This document shows positions 1 to 10,865 of a stretch of DNA of 64,000 nucleotides, piece after piece. Source of the DNA: Podocnemis expansa (lineage: Eukaryota; Chordata; Testudines; Podocnemididae). Positions within the stretch are counted from its first letter, which is position 1. Every line of letters begins with the position of its first letter. The notes below the pieces were generated by a model. That model did not search any database and was not told the origin of the DNA. It saw nothing but the letters and a program-made list of their open reading frames with translations. Position numbers and translations under genes: made by a program. Where the stretch lies: contig ML682024.1 of assembly GCA_007922195.1 (NCBI GenBank), positions 8,966,579-9,030,578 on the forward strand, given 5' to 3'.

Positions 1-1452
1 AACAGCCCAGCAGCACCTCTCTCATCCCTGGCCCAGTCACCTGACTTCTGCCCTACACCAGCAGGGCCTGCTGCAGGGAACTCACTATGGACAGAGAGAG
101 GGAAAGGGCCCACCTCTGACACGGATGTCTGAATGTCAGGCCCAGGGCAGAGGGTCCAATCCCAACACCTGCTGAAAACAGATCTGGGGTTGGATACAAC
201 TGTTTGATTTGGGTCAGTCCTGTAATAAGTCTGATCCGGAGGCCCAGACCCATCCAGTTCAATTCTGGGGGAATCCTGAACCTGAGCCCAGTCTGGATCT
301 CAGATTAGTGTCTCTAGTCAGTCGTTAACAGGGAGCCCTGGGCTGTACCATGATAATCCCACACCCTCCAATGTCAACAGCCCTGCCTGGTCTGTCTGCG
401 TGCAAACTGATCTGCCATCTCATGAGCATTCGAGTGCAGGTGGTCCTGATCCTGTTGGGTACAGATAAATGCAAGGTCATATTTGGCAACAAGGGCCAGC
501 AGCTAGACCTGTAGTAGGCGTCACTGGGAGAACAGAGAGACCATCCTCCTTACCTGAAGCCTGAGGCTATGACACCAGGGACCTATGAAAAAATTTAATG
601 TCTCCAGGGGACAAACAAGCCAACATGAGCTCCCAGGAGGGTGCTGAGACAACAGGGATGATGCACTCCTCTGTTGTGTAACAAGGAGAGCTATAAGTAG
701 GGGGAGGGAGGGTATCCTTGCCCCCACAACTCCATTTATAGGCTTGCCGAGACCAACACTGGATCTTACTTCCAGTTCTGGGGCCCCACTTTAAAAGGAT
801 ATTGAAAAAGTGCCAGAAAAATGCTTTTAGGGCTGGAGAAGATGTCTCACTGTGAGAGGCCGGAGGAGTTCCATGTGTGTAGCTGGTCACAGTGCCTAAG
901 CCACTCGCTGGGGAGGAAACCTAAGGTGCTGAGTGGCTCTTCAGTGCAGCAGGGACAGGGAGAACCAGACCCAAAGGCTGGACACTGAATCTGGGTGAAT
1001 TGCAGCAAGGCAAGGAGGCAGCAGTTTCTCACCGTGTGGGGATCAGCCACCAGCCCAGGGTCCCCTGGAGACTGGGCAGGAGATGAATCCAACCCAGGGC
1101 CTTTCTGAGAGATGCTTTAGTCAAATACAAGTTCCTGGGCTCAGTGCAGGGAGCTGGGGAATGGTCTCTGCTCTGGCCTATGACGGCATCATTCTCGGTG
1201 GGCTAATCGTGGCTTTTAGCTCTGTGAAGTTCTGACTGCATCTCCGGCTTGGTCTGACTGCTAGCTCTGGGCTGAACCCAGCACTGTGCCCTGATCCTGT
1301 GCTGGTTTGGGACAGTTGTACTCCACGAACCATCCCAACAGCATAACCCTTTCTGCCATCGACAAGGATTTGCTGACTCACTGGGCAAGGGGCTGCTCTG
1401 AATTCTGTTTCCTCCCAACCCAAGAATTGGAGCAGATTTCCCAGATACTCAC
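1..1452 (-). other. intron 1 of a minus-strand Ig-receptor gene that leaves the window
   Basis: This stretch lies downstream, in minus-strand sense, of the signal-peptide exon at 1453-1483. Part of it (about 1370-1452) aligns with intron sequence following the degenerate exon 1 at 28.64 kb, so it is read as intron 1 of the same gene family. I see no Ig domain exon on either strand here; in copy 2 the first Ig exon lies about 1.7 kb past exon 1, which would put this gene's Ig exons beyond position 1. The ORFs present lack recognisable domains. Confidence 0.45.
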
Positions 1453-1483
1453 CAGACAGCAAGAGGAACAGAGGCAGGATCAT
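1453..1483 (-). CDS. signal-peptide exon 1 of an Ig-like receptor gene
   Basis: On the minus strand an ATG at 1483 opens a short hydrophobic leader, MILPLFLLLS, followed directly by a consensus GTGAGT splice donor at 1452. A 31-nt first exon ending in phase 1 is the usual architecture of LRC/FcR-like receptor genes, where the signal peptide is split over two small exons. The same exon, donor and following intron recur in degenerate form on the plus strand at 28.64 kb, upstream of a recognisable Ig exon, which ties it to the receptor family in this window. The rest of the gene would lie before position 1. The sequence shows the leader and donor; membership of this gene family is inferred from the paralogue. 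Confidence 0.6.
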
Positions 1484-1689
1484 TGCAGCGGTGGCGGGAG
1501 AAACAAGAGGGATGGAATGACCCAGCGGCTTCTAATCTTTACAAAGTCACAAAGGGGCAATCCACAATCATTTCTGGCTCCCTCCTGTCTCCACTGCCCC
1601 TCAGGGCTTAGGACCGAAGGGACCTCTCAGCGCTGGGAGTCTCCTCCAGCCCTTCAGGGCTTGGCTGAAAATCCAGATGCTGTCTCTCC

Positions 1690-1865
1690 TCTAAGTCCCT
1701 GTCAGGGCTTTATGGCTGAGGCAGAGGGACACCGCATCCCCTCTCTGATCTGCTCTGTCCTCTCTTCTCATCTGAACATCACAGCCCCCCATTTCCTGTC
1801 CCTTGCACACCTGCCTGGGCCACACCATCTATATTTAGAGCTGGAAGCCTGAGAATCAAACACAT
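1690..1865 (-). promoter_or_regulatory. conserved 5' flanking block, putative promoter/5'UTR
   Basis: Read on the minus strand this block starts with CAGGCTTCCAGCTCTAAATA, includes an AT-rich TAAATATAG that could serve as a TATA element, and ends about 210 bp before the signal-peptide ATG. It recurs on the plus strand at 24.9-25.07 kb and 28.25-28.53 kb, and at 28 kb it again precedes an exon-1 homologue by about the same distance. Retention of block and spacing suggests promoter and 5' UTR. Transcription is not shown. Confidence 0.45.
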
Positions 1866-1989
1866 GAGAAATACATCAATAAAAATTCTGTCCTGGTTTG
1901 GTAAGAGAGGTCTTAGCCAGGCCCACTCTCTTAAACACCAGCGCGGCCCAGCTGGAGGATTTAACAATAACCTCGACTACCTTCTCCAT

Positions 1990-2155
1990 AGAGCTCAAAG
2001 TGCTTTTGACAGGAGTGAAACAGTTGGGGAAACTGAGGCACAGGAAGGTGTGGATGTGAATGACCCAAGGTCACCCAGCAAGGCACAGCCATGAATAGAA
2101 ACCAGAATGAAGGCTTTCCTGCCCAGCATGCTGTCCACTAGGCCATGCTGCCTCT
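1990..2155 (-). repeat. MIR/CORE-like SINE fragment
   Basis: The reverse complement has the typical order of a MIR-type SINE: a 'tggcctagtgg' start, then 'gctgggtgaccttggg', then 'cctcagtttcccc'. Related pieces are at 24.6 and 32.8 kb. Confidence 0.6.
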
Positions 2156-2189
2156 CTTTACACCAAGGGGATTCTTCATCACTGACAGT

Positions 2190-2600
2190 TTCAGATCCAA
2201 ACTGGAGGCTCGCCTGGGCTTTAGTCCCACTCAGGCCACAGGGATCAATGCAGGGGCTGGCGAGTCTCTGGGCTGCCCAGGAGGTCAGACTGCTCAAACT
2301 AATGGTCCCTTCCGGCCTAAAGCCAACATAGAGGGGCTGTTTGTGTGCAGTGTGAGGAAAGTCTGGCTGAGGTGGGCCTGAAAACAATGAGCAAGTGTCT
2401 GAGACACAGGCTGGGAAACAGGCTGCAGGGGTGTCACTGATCTCACAGCGTGTCACATCCCCTGCTGCTCCTGGGACCTGGGCCGAATCCTGCCTCCCTC
2501 CCCCAGCACAAACCCAAGGCAACCAGGGCAGAATTAGGTCTGTCTTTCCTGCCCTGCAGGAGATATTGATGGAGCTTTATCTCTTGAAACTTAAATGTTG
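2190..2600. repeat. arm of an inverted segmental duplication (partner 22400-22790)
   Basis: Read on the minus strand this segment matches plus-strand 22.40-22.79 kb, including the stretch around the start of 'agatattgatgg', the text around 'cagcctgtgtctcagacac' and a short CR1-derived piece. It lies upstream of the minus-strand signal-peptide exon, while its partner lies upstream of the promoter-like block at 24.9 kb. The two arms are therefore the 5' flanks of two family members in opposite orientation. Confidence 0.6.
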
Positions 2601-2921
2601 AGTTACTTACCAGTAACTGTCCTTCGAGATGGGCTGCTTACATACATTCAGTTACAAGTATACATGCCACAGTGCACGGTAGCTCAGAAAGTCTTTCGCC
2701 TTAGCCTGTCAGGTCAGGGCACATGGCCAATGCCCCCTCTGCATCACAACCACAGCTGTACAGGTGACTGTGACCCAGACCCTCCCAGTCCCCTCTTTTT
2801 CTTCAGGTCCAGTTAGTGGGGACAGTGGGAGGGATCTGAATGTGTCTGAGCAGCCCATCTCAAAGAAGGACAGTTGCTGGTAAGTAACCCACCGTTCTTC
2901 TTCAAGTGCTGCTCACATCAT

Positions 2922-4600
2922 TCAGTTACAGGTGACTACTAGCCATACCCAAGGATGGTGTGAGGAGTTACAGCTTACCCACACTGAGTACAGCTCTGCC
3001 CAATGTGGCATCATGTCTGCCTGTTGGATGATAGCACAGTGCATTGTGAAGGTATCCACCAATGACCATGTGGCTGCCCTGCAGATCTCCTGGATTGGGA
3101 CCTGGGCTAGCAAGGCCATTGACGAAACCTGGGCCCTGATAGAATAAGCCCTGACATTCTCTGGGAGGGGCATATTCAACCTTCTGTAGTAGTCTTTGAT
3201 GCAGTTTACTATTGTTGAGAAGTGGGAACCCTCTGCTAAATTAGTCAGGGAAGACACGGGTGTTGATCCTCTATCTTTTCTATTTGGGTGATGGGACACA
3301 GGTGGGTGATATGAGGTAGAGCCACTAGGGGGCAGGGGGGTAGTGTTTAGGGAGCCTGTACCTGGGACCCCCCCGCTGGTCACACTGGATTCAACTGGTT
3401 GGGCCAGGGGGCGGAGAGGTGGGCAGAGCTAGGAGGGGAACAAAGGACCGGGGGGAAGGAGGGAGAGGAGGGAAAATGGGGGTCCAAGAGACAGGACCCT
3501 GCCCTGGGGTGTAGCCCTAATCCCCTGGGGGTTTCACTTGTGGTTGTTCTGAGGGTGCTGATACCAACTGTCCTTGCTGCTGTATGAACTGGTTTGCTAA
3601 TAAACCCTCTGATTGCCACACTGGCTGAGAGTCGCTGCTGATTGGGACGATTGGGACCCTCCTGGAGGGAGGAAATCCCCTCCAAGGGAGACCGGACAGA
3701 GCAAGGATCTGACCCTCTGAGCCTGGAGATGGGGGCTGGCTGCACGGAGCGTGGAGACCCGAGGTGCTGGACAGGAGGAGACTCCACCGTGGCAGAGACC
3801 TGACTGGCTGTGGACAGAGGAGATCCAGGAGGCTTGTCTGGGGTCTCCATCACACCAATCCATTTTGAAATGCACTGTGACGACACTGGAAGACCTCTCT
3901 TATGTTCTGCAATTGCCATGAACAGTTGGGAGGTCCTGCAAAATGGGCATGTGTGCTCGATATACATTAAGAGCACCCTCTTTACATCCAGGGTGTGCCA
4001 CTTCCTCTGGTTCCCTATAACCTGAGGATCTGGAAAGAATAGTGGCAAACAAATGTCCTGATTAAGGTGAAAAGGAGAAACCACCTTAGAAAGGGAGGAT
4101 GGTTGCAGATGGAGCACCACCTTATTTGGAAGGAACTTTGTATATGGAGGTTCTGAGGAAAGGACTTTCATTTCAGAAACCCTTCTGGCCAAAGTAATTG
4201 CCACCAGAAAAGCCACCTTCCAAGCAAGGACCAGCAGAGTGCAAGAGTCCAAGGGTTCATAAGGCGGCTCCATTAGTCCTTGGAGCACTACATTAATGTC
4301 CTATTGTGGGATAGGCTCACGAGGTTGTGGGAAGACTCTTTCGAATCCCTTCAAAAATCTAGTGGAGGCGGGATAGGAGAAAACAGGAACACCATCCACC
4401 TTTTTGTGGAGGGCCGAAATTGCTGCTAGATGGGTTCTCAGTGATGAAAGAGAGAGGCCCTTGTCTCTGAGGTCTAGGAGGTAATCAAGGATTAACTGTA
4501 CAGGTGCTTATGTGGGAATGGCCCCTTTACTTAGAGCCTATTGAGAGAAATGTTTCCATTTGGCTGTATAGTTGGCCCTAGTGGAAGGCCTTCTGCTACC
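2922..4600 (-). pseudogene. DIRS tyrosine recombinase, split by an LTR insertion
   Basis: The N-terminal portion, ending around 4.54 kb, has RPSTRANYTAKWKHFS. The central part at 3855-4288 contains the first catalytic Arg region (TLARRVSE) and reads on to CISKWI. The C-terminal part resumes at about 3200 with NCIKDYY and ends with the motif-II region (AYSIRAQ, EICRAATW). The histidine expected in the H-x-x-R motif is Tyr here, and the terminal nucleophile position reads Cys in DTFTMHC, so the enzyme would be inactive even without the roughly 640-bp insertion. Assignment rests on motif order; catalytic losses are read against what is known of the family. Confidence 0.75.
3213..3854 (+). mobile_element. 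solo LTR inserted in the DIRS recombinase
   Basis: A block of about 640 bp begins TGTTGAGAAGTGGGAACC, ends CTCCATCACA and contains a polyadenylation signal AATAAA at 3599-3604. It has the TG...CA form of a retroviral LTR. A close copy occurs at 18.59-19.23 kb, and a diverged relative of its 3' part lies on the minus strand at 41.56-41.95 kb. It interrupts the recombinase coding sequence between CISKWI and TIVNCI, so it is younger than the DIRS element. I could not identify a convincing TSD, so the ends are good to a few bases only. Confidence 0.7.
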
Positions 4601-5064
4601 AATCAATACCCTCCTGACCCTGTCTGAGCAGAGTCTTCCCTGCTCACTCAACCAAGGAGTCTCCAGGCTGTCAGGTGCAGGGGACAGGGGTTTAGGTGTC
4701 GCAGGTGCCCCAAATCCTGTGTCAGGAGGTCCACCCACAGTGGAATACAGAGTTGAGCATCTATGGACAGGTCTTGTAGGAGTGAGTACCAGTGTCGTCT
4801 GGGCCAACCTGGACCTACTAATATTATGTTTGCTCCGTCGATCTTGACCTTTAGAAGGACCCAGTATATTAACAGAATTGGTGGGAAGGCATACAGTAGG
4901 GTCCCCGACCAACTGAGGAGGAAGGCATCTGTAAGTGAACCCTCCTCCTGACCCCCGAGAGAGCAGAAATGCCAACATTTGTGGTTCTGTTATGTCACAA
5001 ATAGGTCTACTTAGGGTGCTCTCCACTTGTTGATTAGGTGGGAAAACACCCTGTTGTGGAGGGA

Positions 5065-5445
5065 CTACTCGTGGTGGGCTAGGGGGTTTCTGCTGAGTGA
5101 ATCCACCAGCTTGTTGTCCACTCCCAGTAGGTGAGCTGCCACCAAATTGAAATTGTACCTCAGGGCTAGTTTCCAGAGTCTGTATGCCTCTTTGCAAATG
5201 GCTAGGGAGTGAATATCCCCCTGCTGGTTTGTATAGAACATGGCCGTTGTGTCCTCTGTCAGGATCTGGACCGATCTGCGTTTTATTTTGTCCAGAAAAA
5301 TCTTGCAAGCCAATCTGATGGCCCACAGTTCCTTCACGTTTATGTGTAGGAGTCTGTCTGACAGGGACCAAAGCCCTTGGGTGGAAAGTCCCCCTGATAT
5401 GTGGGCTCCCCACCATGAATCCAAGGCATTGGTGGTCAGTGTCAC
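5065..5445 (-). pseudogene. DIRS RNase H domain
   Basis: The frame reads LTTNALDSWWGAHISGG, then HINVKELWAIRLAC, then VQILTEDTTAMFYTNQQG, then LLGVDNKLVDSLSR. This is the pattern of DIRS-type RNase H, with acidic residues supplied by ALDSWWG, VKELWA and TEDTTAM. It lies immediately downstream of the RT and upstream of the recombinase. The surrounding region keeps another open frame on the same strand (4538-5710), which suggests frameshift decay rather than a second gene. Confidence 0.75.
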
Positions 5446-5507
5446 TGTAGGGACTGAGGATTGGAAAGGGATCCCTCCTATGGCAAAGAGGGGATCTCAC
5501 CAGATCT

Positions 5508-6184
5508 CTAGTGTCCCCAGGAGGTCTTGGGGAACCAACAGTACCTTGGAAAAAAGGGTGTCTCTGTGGGTGGAACACTGTGGACAGCCAGATCTGAAAT
5601 GGTCTCATTCTCAGGCAGGCCGTCCTTATCATGGAGGTGGTGGCCTCCATGTGCCTGAGGAGCTGTAAGCAGCATCGGACCATGGTTACCTGGGAGTCCT
5701 GCAGTTCCATAATGATGGTGCAGATGGACTGAAATCTTGAGGGGAGCAGGAAGGCCCTCCCTTTTTGGGAGTCTAGGAGAGCTCCTATGAACTATATGCT
5801 TTGGGACAGGCAGAGTTTTGACTTTTCTCAATTTATGCAGAGCCCTAAGTACTTGCACAGTTGGCTCACTACCTTGACGCTGTGTTCTATCTTAGCTCTC
5901 GATCCCCCGTTTATCAACCAATCATCTAGGTAGGGGTAGATCTTTATACCCTGCCAGCGTAGGTAGGCAGTGACTGCCACCATGCACTTTGTGAACACCC
6001 TGGGGGCCAGAGAGAGTCCAAAGGGGAGTGATGCAAACTGAAAGTGTTTTTCTCCTAGCATGAATCTTAGAAATCCTCTGTCACGGGGGCATAGTGCTTT
6101 GTGGAAGTAAGCGTCTTTCAGATTGAGGGCTGCAAACCAATCCCCAGGGTTCAGAGATGACAGCATCTGTGACAGGGAAACCAT
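5508..6184 (-). pseudogene. DIRS reverse transcriptase, C-terminal half
   Basis: The fragment has the RT palm motifs in order: DWFAALNLKDAYFH (catalytic Asp region), LPFGLSLAPRVFTK and YPYLDDWLI. YLDDWL is characteristic of the DIRS RT clade. A frame change near 5830-5850 separates the palm from the thumb, which continues in another frame with ALHKLRKVKTLP. The fingers and everything upstream are absent. Non-functional remnant. Confidence 0.8.
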
Positions 6185-6290
6185 GAGGAACTTTATTTTC
6201 TTTAAGTATTTCTTTAGTGCTTTGAGGCCCAGAATGGGTCTCAGGTAGTGTGGTAGCTAGCATCTCTGCTTAATATGTGGCAAGAAAATT

Positions 6291-6402
6291 ACCTCCCATG
6301 AAAGCTCATGCGAAAAATAAATCTGTTAGTCTTTAAGTGCCACACGACTCCTTGGTTTTTTTGTTTTGCTGGACTAGACTAACACGGCTACCCCTTTGGA
6401 AA
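6291..6402 (-). repeat. SINE-like repeat (half of a foldback family)
   Basis: The reverse complement reads 'ggggtagccgtgttagtcta', then 'ccaaggagtcgtgtggcact', then 'agactaacagatttattt'. The same unit occurs at 9.41, 25.08, 29.30 and 57.81 kb. It abuts the truncated end of the DIRS element. Family name not known to me. Confidence 0.6.
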
Positions 6403-7020
6403 TCACCTTGGTGATCCCCGGGAAAGGTCGATCCAGTGTCTCCCATGGCTCCAGAACCTTCCAATAGTCTGGGCTGGGAATGCCCCATGCCCCTTGATGC
6501 CAGTTGGGGAGAGGACAGGGACGACAAGCACAGGGACAATAGTAGAGTAGGAATCAGAAGGGTTAAGGATGGATACAGCTCATTGGCTGGTGAGCTCCAT
6601 GGGGCAGCAACTGCCCTTCACTTTATGGAATATGGGGGCAGCCACGGTGGTGACCATTCCCCCAACAGCCCCCAGTGCCCGGGATCCAGTGTCACTGACC
6701 AGTCACCTCTCTCCCAGATGTACTGTCCCATCTGGCTCAGCATTATACCCACTCCGGGGCCCTTTGTTCAAGGACATACCCAGCATCAGATAATGGGAGT
6801 GCAGCTGGACCAAACCTGTTGGCTCTTCCACAATCCAAATGATCCTGGGTAATGAGAGTCCTTGGCAGTAAAGAAAGCTGTCCCTTGTCTGCCCAGGTGG
6901 TCTGGAAACACAGCCTACATCTGAGACATGGCAGAGACTCACTTGCCATTAATTTACCTCCTGACCCACCAGGAACCACCAACAACCCAACTAACAATTC
7001 TGACCCATTCCTCTTCCCAG

Positions 7021-7314
7021 TTGCTTCCCCTGCTCCAGCCCTCCACTTGAACCAGACATCAGCACGGCCCGGGGACTCAGTGAGACTCCAGTGCTCTGTG
7101 CCTGCAGACAGCTCAAGCACACGCATCATCTTCTATAAGGATGGGATGGAAGTGTTATCCCTGACAGGCTTAGTGGGGAAACATATCTACGACTATGACC
7201 ATGTGGTGTCTAGAAGCAGCTCAGGAAACTACTCCTGTGGATATGAGACAAAGGACAGCAACAACCAGGTGATGAGATCCCAGATCAGTCCTGCCCAGCA
7301 CCTCAGGATCACCG
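7021..7314 (+). CDS. Ig domain exon 1 of receptor copy 1
   Basis: This 294-bp exon is bounded by a pyrimidine-rich CAG acceptor at 7018-7020 and a GTAAGG donor at 7315, phase 1 at both ends. It encodes one complete Ig-like domain starting ASPAPALHLNQTSARPG. The two canonical cysteines lie in VRLQCSVPA and GNYSCGYET. As in all copies, the B-strand cysteine is followed by IIFYKDG, with no typical index tryptophan. N-glycosylation sequons are NQT and NYS. The domain style resembles LRC/FcR-like extracellular domains; which named family is not decidable by eye. No stop or frameshift. The signal-peptide exons that should precede it were not found. Confidence 0.85.
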
Positions 7315-7619
7315 GTAAGGTTTGTAGCGAGGTGGGGGGGGGGATGGTCAGGGAGGCAGTAGTATAACAACAGAGGCTTTTGAGATGGAACAGCCAGAAG
7401 AGATCATTAGATCACTCAGGCTGAGCTCCCATTTGATTCAGGACAGGGAGCCGCACCCAGGGACCTTGTGTCCAGCCTAGCAGGAGCTGATGCAGCTTAG
7501 ATTCTAGGTTTTCGGTGGTGACTGCATTTTTTGTTGCCTGCCTGTAGTGGCTGGGGCTGCTGCTGGGACAGGGAAGGTGACCAACAGATATTGAATTGTC
7601 CCTCATCATCAGCAATTCC

Positions 7620-8300
7620 CCTGCACAGAATCACAGAAGCTGGAAGGAACCATGATAAGTCATCAAGTCCAGTCTCCTGTGCTCATGACAGGACTAAGTT
7701 CCCTCTTAAGCCATCTCTGAGTTGTGGTTGTCTAACCTGCTCTTAAAAACTTTCAGTGATGAAGATTCCACAACCTGCCTAGGCAACTTATTCCAGTGGT
7801 TAATCACCCTGGCAGTTAGGAGTTTTTCATGATGTCCAGCCTAAACCTTCCTTGCTGTAATTTAAGCCCATTGCTTCTTGTTCTATCATCAGTGGTTAAG
7901 GAGAACAATTTTTCTTCCTCTTCCTTGTAACACCCTGTAAGGTACCTGAAAACTGTTATCATGCCCCCACTCAGTTTCCTCTTTTCCTGAACAAACCCAG
8001 CTCTTTCAATCTTTCCCCACAAGTCAGGTGTTCTAGTCCTTTAATCATTCGTGTTGCTCTTCTCTGGACTTTCTCAAGTTTGTCCACATCTTTCCTGAAA
8101 TGAGGAGCCCAGAACTAGACACAATACTCCAGCTGAGGCCTACTCAGTGCAGAATAGAGTGGAAGAATTACTTCTCATTTTTTACTCATAATACATCCCA
8201 GAATGGTATTTGCTTTCTTTGCAATAGCGTTACACCATTGACTCATATTTAGCTTGTAGTCTGCTATGACACACAGATCTCTTTCCACGGTACTTTTCCC
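7620..8300 (-). mobile_element. CR1 LINE, 3' end
   Basis: Read on the minus strand this contains the C-terminal end of CR1 ORF2 (ERDLCVIADYKLNMSQWC, then AKKANTILGCI) and the CR1 3' UTR down to the terminal 'ccagcttctgtgattctg'. It sits in the intron between Ig exons 1 and 2 of receptor copy 1. 5' truncated. Confidence 0.8.
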
Positions 8301-8309
8301 ACAAGTGTT

Positions 8310-9005
8310 GCTCCTTAAAAAAAAAAAAAAAGTTTTGGGGCACAGGCCTGTGCTTATAACACACCCAGCACCTCCACCGTGGGGCCCCACAGCCTACACC
8401 TGCCTCCCCAGCAGCCCTAGCTCTGGTCCCCGCTGCAGCCCAGCTGCAATCCAGTCCCTCCAGTGGTCGTGGGCCGGGTCCAACCCCACTGGCAGCTGTG
8501 GACCCCCTCTGTCCCTGGCCTGACTCCGGCACCCCCCATTGGTCCTCTCCATGGCAGCAGCCCCATTCTGCCCATCCCCACAGCTGTGGCTGGCTCCAGG
8601 CCCCCTGTGACCACCCCTCACAGTCTGCCTCTGGCCTTCCACCTCCACCAAGAGTCCCAGGTCCCTATGGTCCACTCCATGGTTGCCTCCAGGAGCCCTG
8701 GGGCCCTCATCTCCCATGCTCACCCAGGGAACCCCTCTGACCCAGGCCCAGGGCCGGTCACCCCCTTTTCACTCCCACTTACCCAGTGGGGCCAGGCCCC
8801 ACACCAGAGCTACCACCTATTGCCATGCTGTCTGGCCTGGAGAAGAGGGAGTGATTTAAATTTCCCTCTTTCTCTCTTGCCCTGGCTACATGCTTCAGAG
8901 GGGAGAAGGGTCCAGCAGTTCCTTCCACTAACCTAGGCAGGCAGAGGCAGCAGTCTGGGAGCCTGCTCTGCTGCCGGGGCTGTGATTCAGGGCACTGACT
9001 GGGGA
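8310..9005. other. GC-rich intronic stretch, nothing recognised
   Basis: An A15 run near 8318 is followed by GC-rich sequence with overlapping chance ORFs on both strands and no known domain. It separates two CR1 pieces of the same orientation and could be a later insertion into one CR1. Confidence 0.35.
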
Positions 9006-9970
9006 AACACGGGACTCAAACTTAATCATTTTATTCTCCTACATAATTGTGTTACTTGTTTATAGTCAGCCTTTGTGATTTGACCTAGTTTCCACTTTTT
9101 GTGGGACTCTTTATTTTTAGATTATTAAAAATCTCCTGGGTAAGCCAGTGTGATCTCTTGCCATACTTCCTATCCTTCAGACACATTGGAATAGTTCACT
9201 CTTGTGCCCTTAGTAATGTCTCTTTGAAAAATTGCCAGCTGCCTTCAGCTGTTTTTCCTCTTAAACATGCCTCCAATGGCATCCTACTTACCAACTCCCT
9301 GAGTGTGCTAAAGTCTGCCTTCTTGCAATCCGTTTTCTTATTTTGGTGTTCTCTCTCCTACCATTCCTTAGAGTTGTGAACTCTACCATTTCATGATCAC
9401 TTTCACCTAAGTTCCAACGAGGCAGCCGTCTTAGTCTAGTTCAGTAAAATAAAACAAGGAGTCTTGTGGCACTTAAAGACTAACAAATTTATTTATTGGA
9501 TGAGCTTTCGTGGGAGAAAATCCCGTTTTGTCAGATGCTTTGAAGATGGGGAAACTTACAGTTAAGTTAAATTAAGTTCTCCCATCTTCAAAGCATCTGC
9601 TGAAGCAGGATTTTCTTCCACGAATGCTCATGTACTAAATAAATTTGTCTTTAAGTGCTAAAGGACTCCTTGTTTGTTTTACTTTCACCTAAGTTACATT
9701 CCACTTTCAAATTCTCAACCAGTTCTTCTCTGATTGTTAAAATCAAATCAAGAATGACCTCTCCCCTAGTAGCTTTCTCCTCCTTTTGAAATAAAAACTT
9801 GTCTCCAGTACATTCTAAGAACTTGTTGGATAATCTGTGCCTTGCCATGTTATTGTCCCAACAGATTTCTGAGTAGTTGAAGTCCCCCGTCACCACCAAG
9901 TCCTGTGCTATGGATGATTTTGTTAATTGTTGGAAAAAAGTCTCATCCAGCTCTTCTTCCTGGTTAGGTG
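9006..9970 (-). mobile_element. CR1 LINE ORF2 fragment including endonuclease domain
   Basis: The minus strand encodes [12 protein letters not shown], followed by [12 protein letters not shown] and [11 protein letters not shown], the APE-type endonuclease C-terminal region of CR1 ORF2. Below 9413 the reading continues toward the linker before the RT. It is split by a SINE-like insertion at 9414-9680. The RT segment is absent, but CR1 3' sequence in the same orientation lies at 7.6-8.3 kb, possibly the same copy. Confidence 0.75.
9414..9680. mobile_element. foldback SINE-like insertion with 15-bp target duplication
   Basis: The insert is flanked by the exact direct repeat ACTTTCACCTAAGTT at 9399-9413 and 9681-9695. 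It is a long imperfect inverted repeat: the left arm reads 'acaaggagtcttgtggcact' then 'actaacaaatttattta', and the right arm is its reverse complement. A 15-bp TSD points to LINE-dependent retroposition rather than a cut-and-paste transposon. Confidence 0.75.
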
Positions 9971-10571
9971 GCCTGTAGTAAACTGTTCACAGCTGGGTTC
10001 CATCACTCTGGTGCTTCCTGGGAAAGGGGGATCCAGCATCTCACATGTCTCCAGGACCTTCCATTAATTTGGGCTGGGAATTGCCCAATACTCCCTGTGC
10101 CAGTTTGGGGGCAAAAGGAGAGGGAGGATGTTAGAGCAGGTGTCAGAGGGGTAAGGGAGGGAGACAGTTCCTTGGCTGTAGGCTGGTGAATTCCATGGGG
10201 CAATGGCTGGCCTTTACTGCATGGACTTGTTGTCCATGTGCCAAACAGCCTCAACGGCCAGGGGCTGGCTTCACTGAGAGGTCACCTCTTTTCCAGACAC
10301 ACTGCCTCAGCAGGATGCCCATGCTAGGGCCCTTTATTCTAGGACATGCCCAGTACCAGACAATGGGAGCCCAACCCAACAAAACTGCTTGGCCCTTCTG
10401 CAACCCAAATAACCCTGGGTAATGAAACTCCTGCACACTGTGGAGAGCTTGTACCCCATCTACCCAACTGTCTCGAATCAGAAAATGCTGTTAATTTACT
10501 TCCTGACCCACTGACAGCACCAGGACCCACCAACAACCCAGCTGACAGCTCTGACCCATTCCTCTTCCCAG

Positions 10572-10865
10572 GTGCTTTTCCTGCTCCAACACTCAATTTG
10601 AACCAGACGTTCGCTCGGCCAGGGGACTTGGTGAGACTCCAGTGCTCTGTTCCCACACAAACCCAAGCCACTTGCATTGTCTTCTATAAGGATGGGAAAG
10701 AAGTTTCACCACAGATGGGCTTAGTGGAGAAACTTACCTGCAACTATGACCATGTGGTGTCCAGAGGCAGCAGCGGAAATTATGTCTGTGGATACAAGAT
10801 CAAGGACAGCGACTACCACATGAACAGATTCTTGTTCAGCCCTGCCCAGCATCTGAACATTACTA
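10572..10865 (+). CDS. Ig domain exon 2 of receptor copy 1
   Basis: A 294-bp phase 1-1 exon with CAG acceptor and GTAAGG donor. The domain starts AFPAPTLNLNQTFARPG and has the canonical cysteines in VRLQCSVPT and GNYVCGYKI. It differs from its siblings in carrying two more cysteines, in ATCIVFYKDG and KLTCNYDHV, which are spaced so that a second disulfide is conceivable. NQT and NIT sequons are present. Upstream intron sequence is repeated before the other Ig exons, so this exon arose by tandem duplication of an intron-plus-exon unit. Confidence 0.85.

Larger units (their letters stand above)
2600..6290 (-). mobile_element. DIRS-type (tyrosine recombinase) retrotransposon, truncated and dead
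   Basis: Reading leftwards the element gives reverse transcriptase (RT), RNase H and a tyrosine recombinase, the gene order of the DIRS order. Its left end carries an inverted pair: 'acttaccagtaactgtcctt' near 2605-2630 and its near reverse complement near 2855-2890. This resembles the terminal repeat and internal complementary region of DIRS elements, which lack ordinary LTRs. Everything upstream of the RT palm, including gag, is missing; the right end abuts a SINE-like repeat near 6.29 kb. A separate LTR has inserted at 3.2-3.85 kb. Stops and frameshifts break all domains. Confidence 0.8.

Noticed and set aside
1307..1852. 181-codon plus-strand ORF
   Set aside because: It is antisense to the leader exon and promoter-like block; no domain and no splice logic.
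3380..4288. 302-codon minus ORF as one protein
   Set aside because: It fuses DIRS recombinase sequence with antisense LTR sequence; the junction at about 3854 is an insertion.
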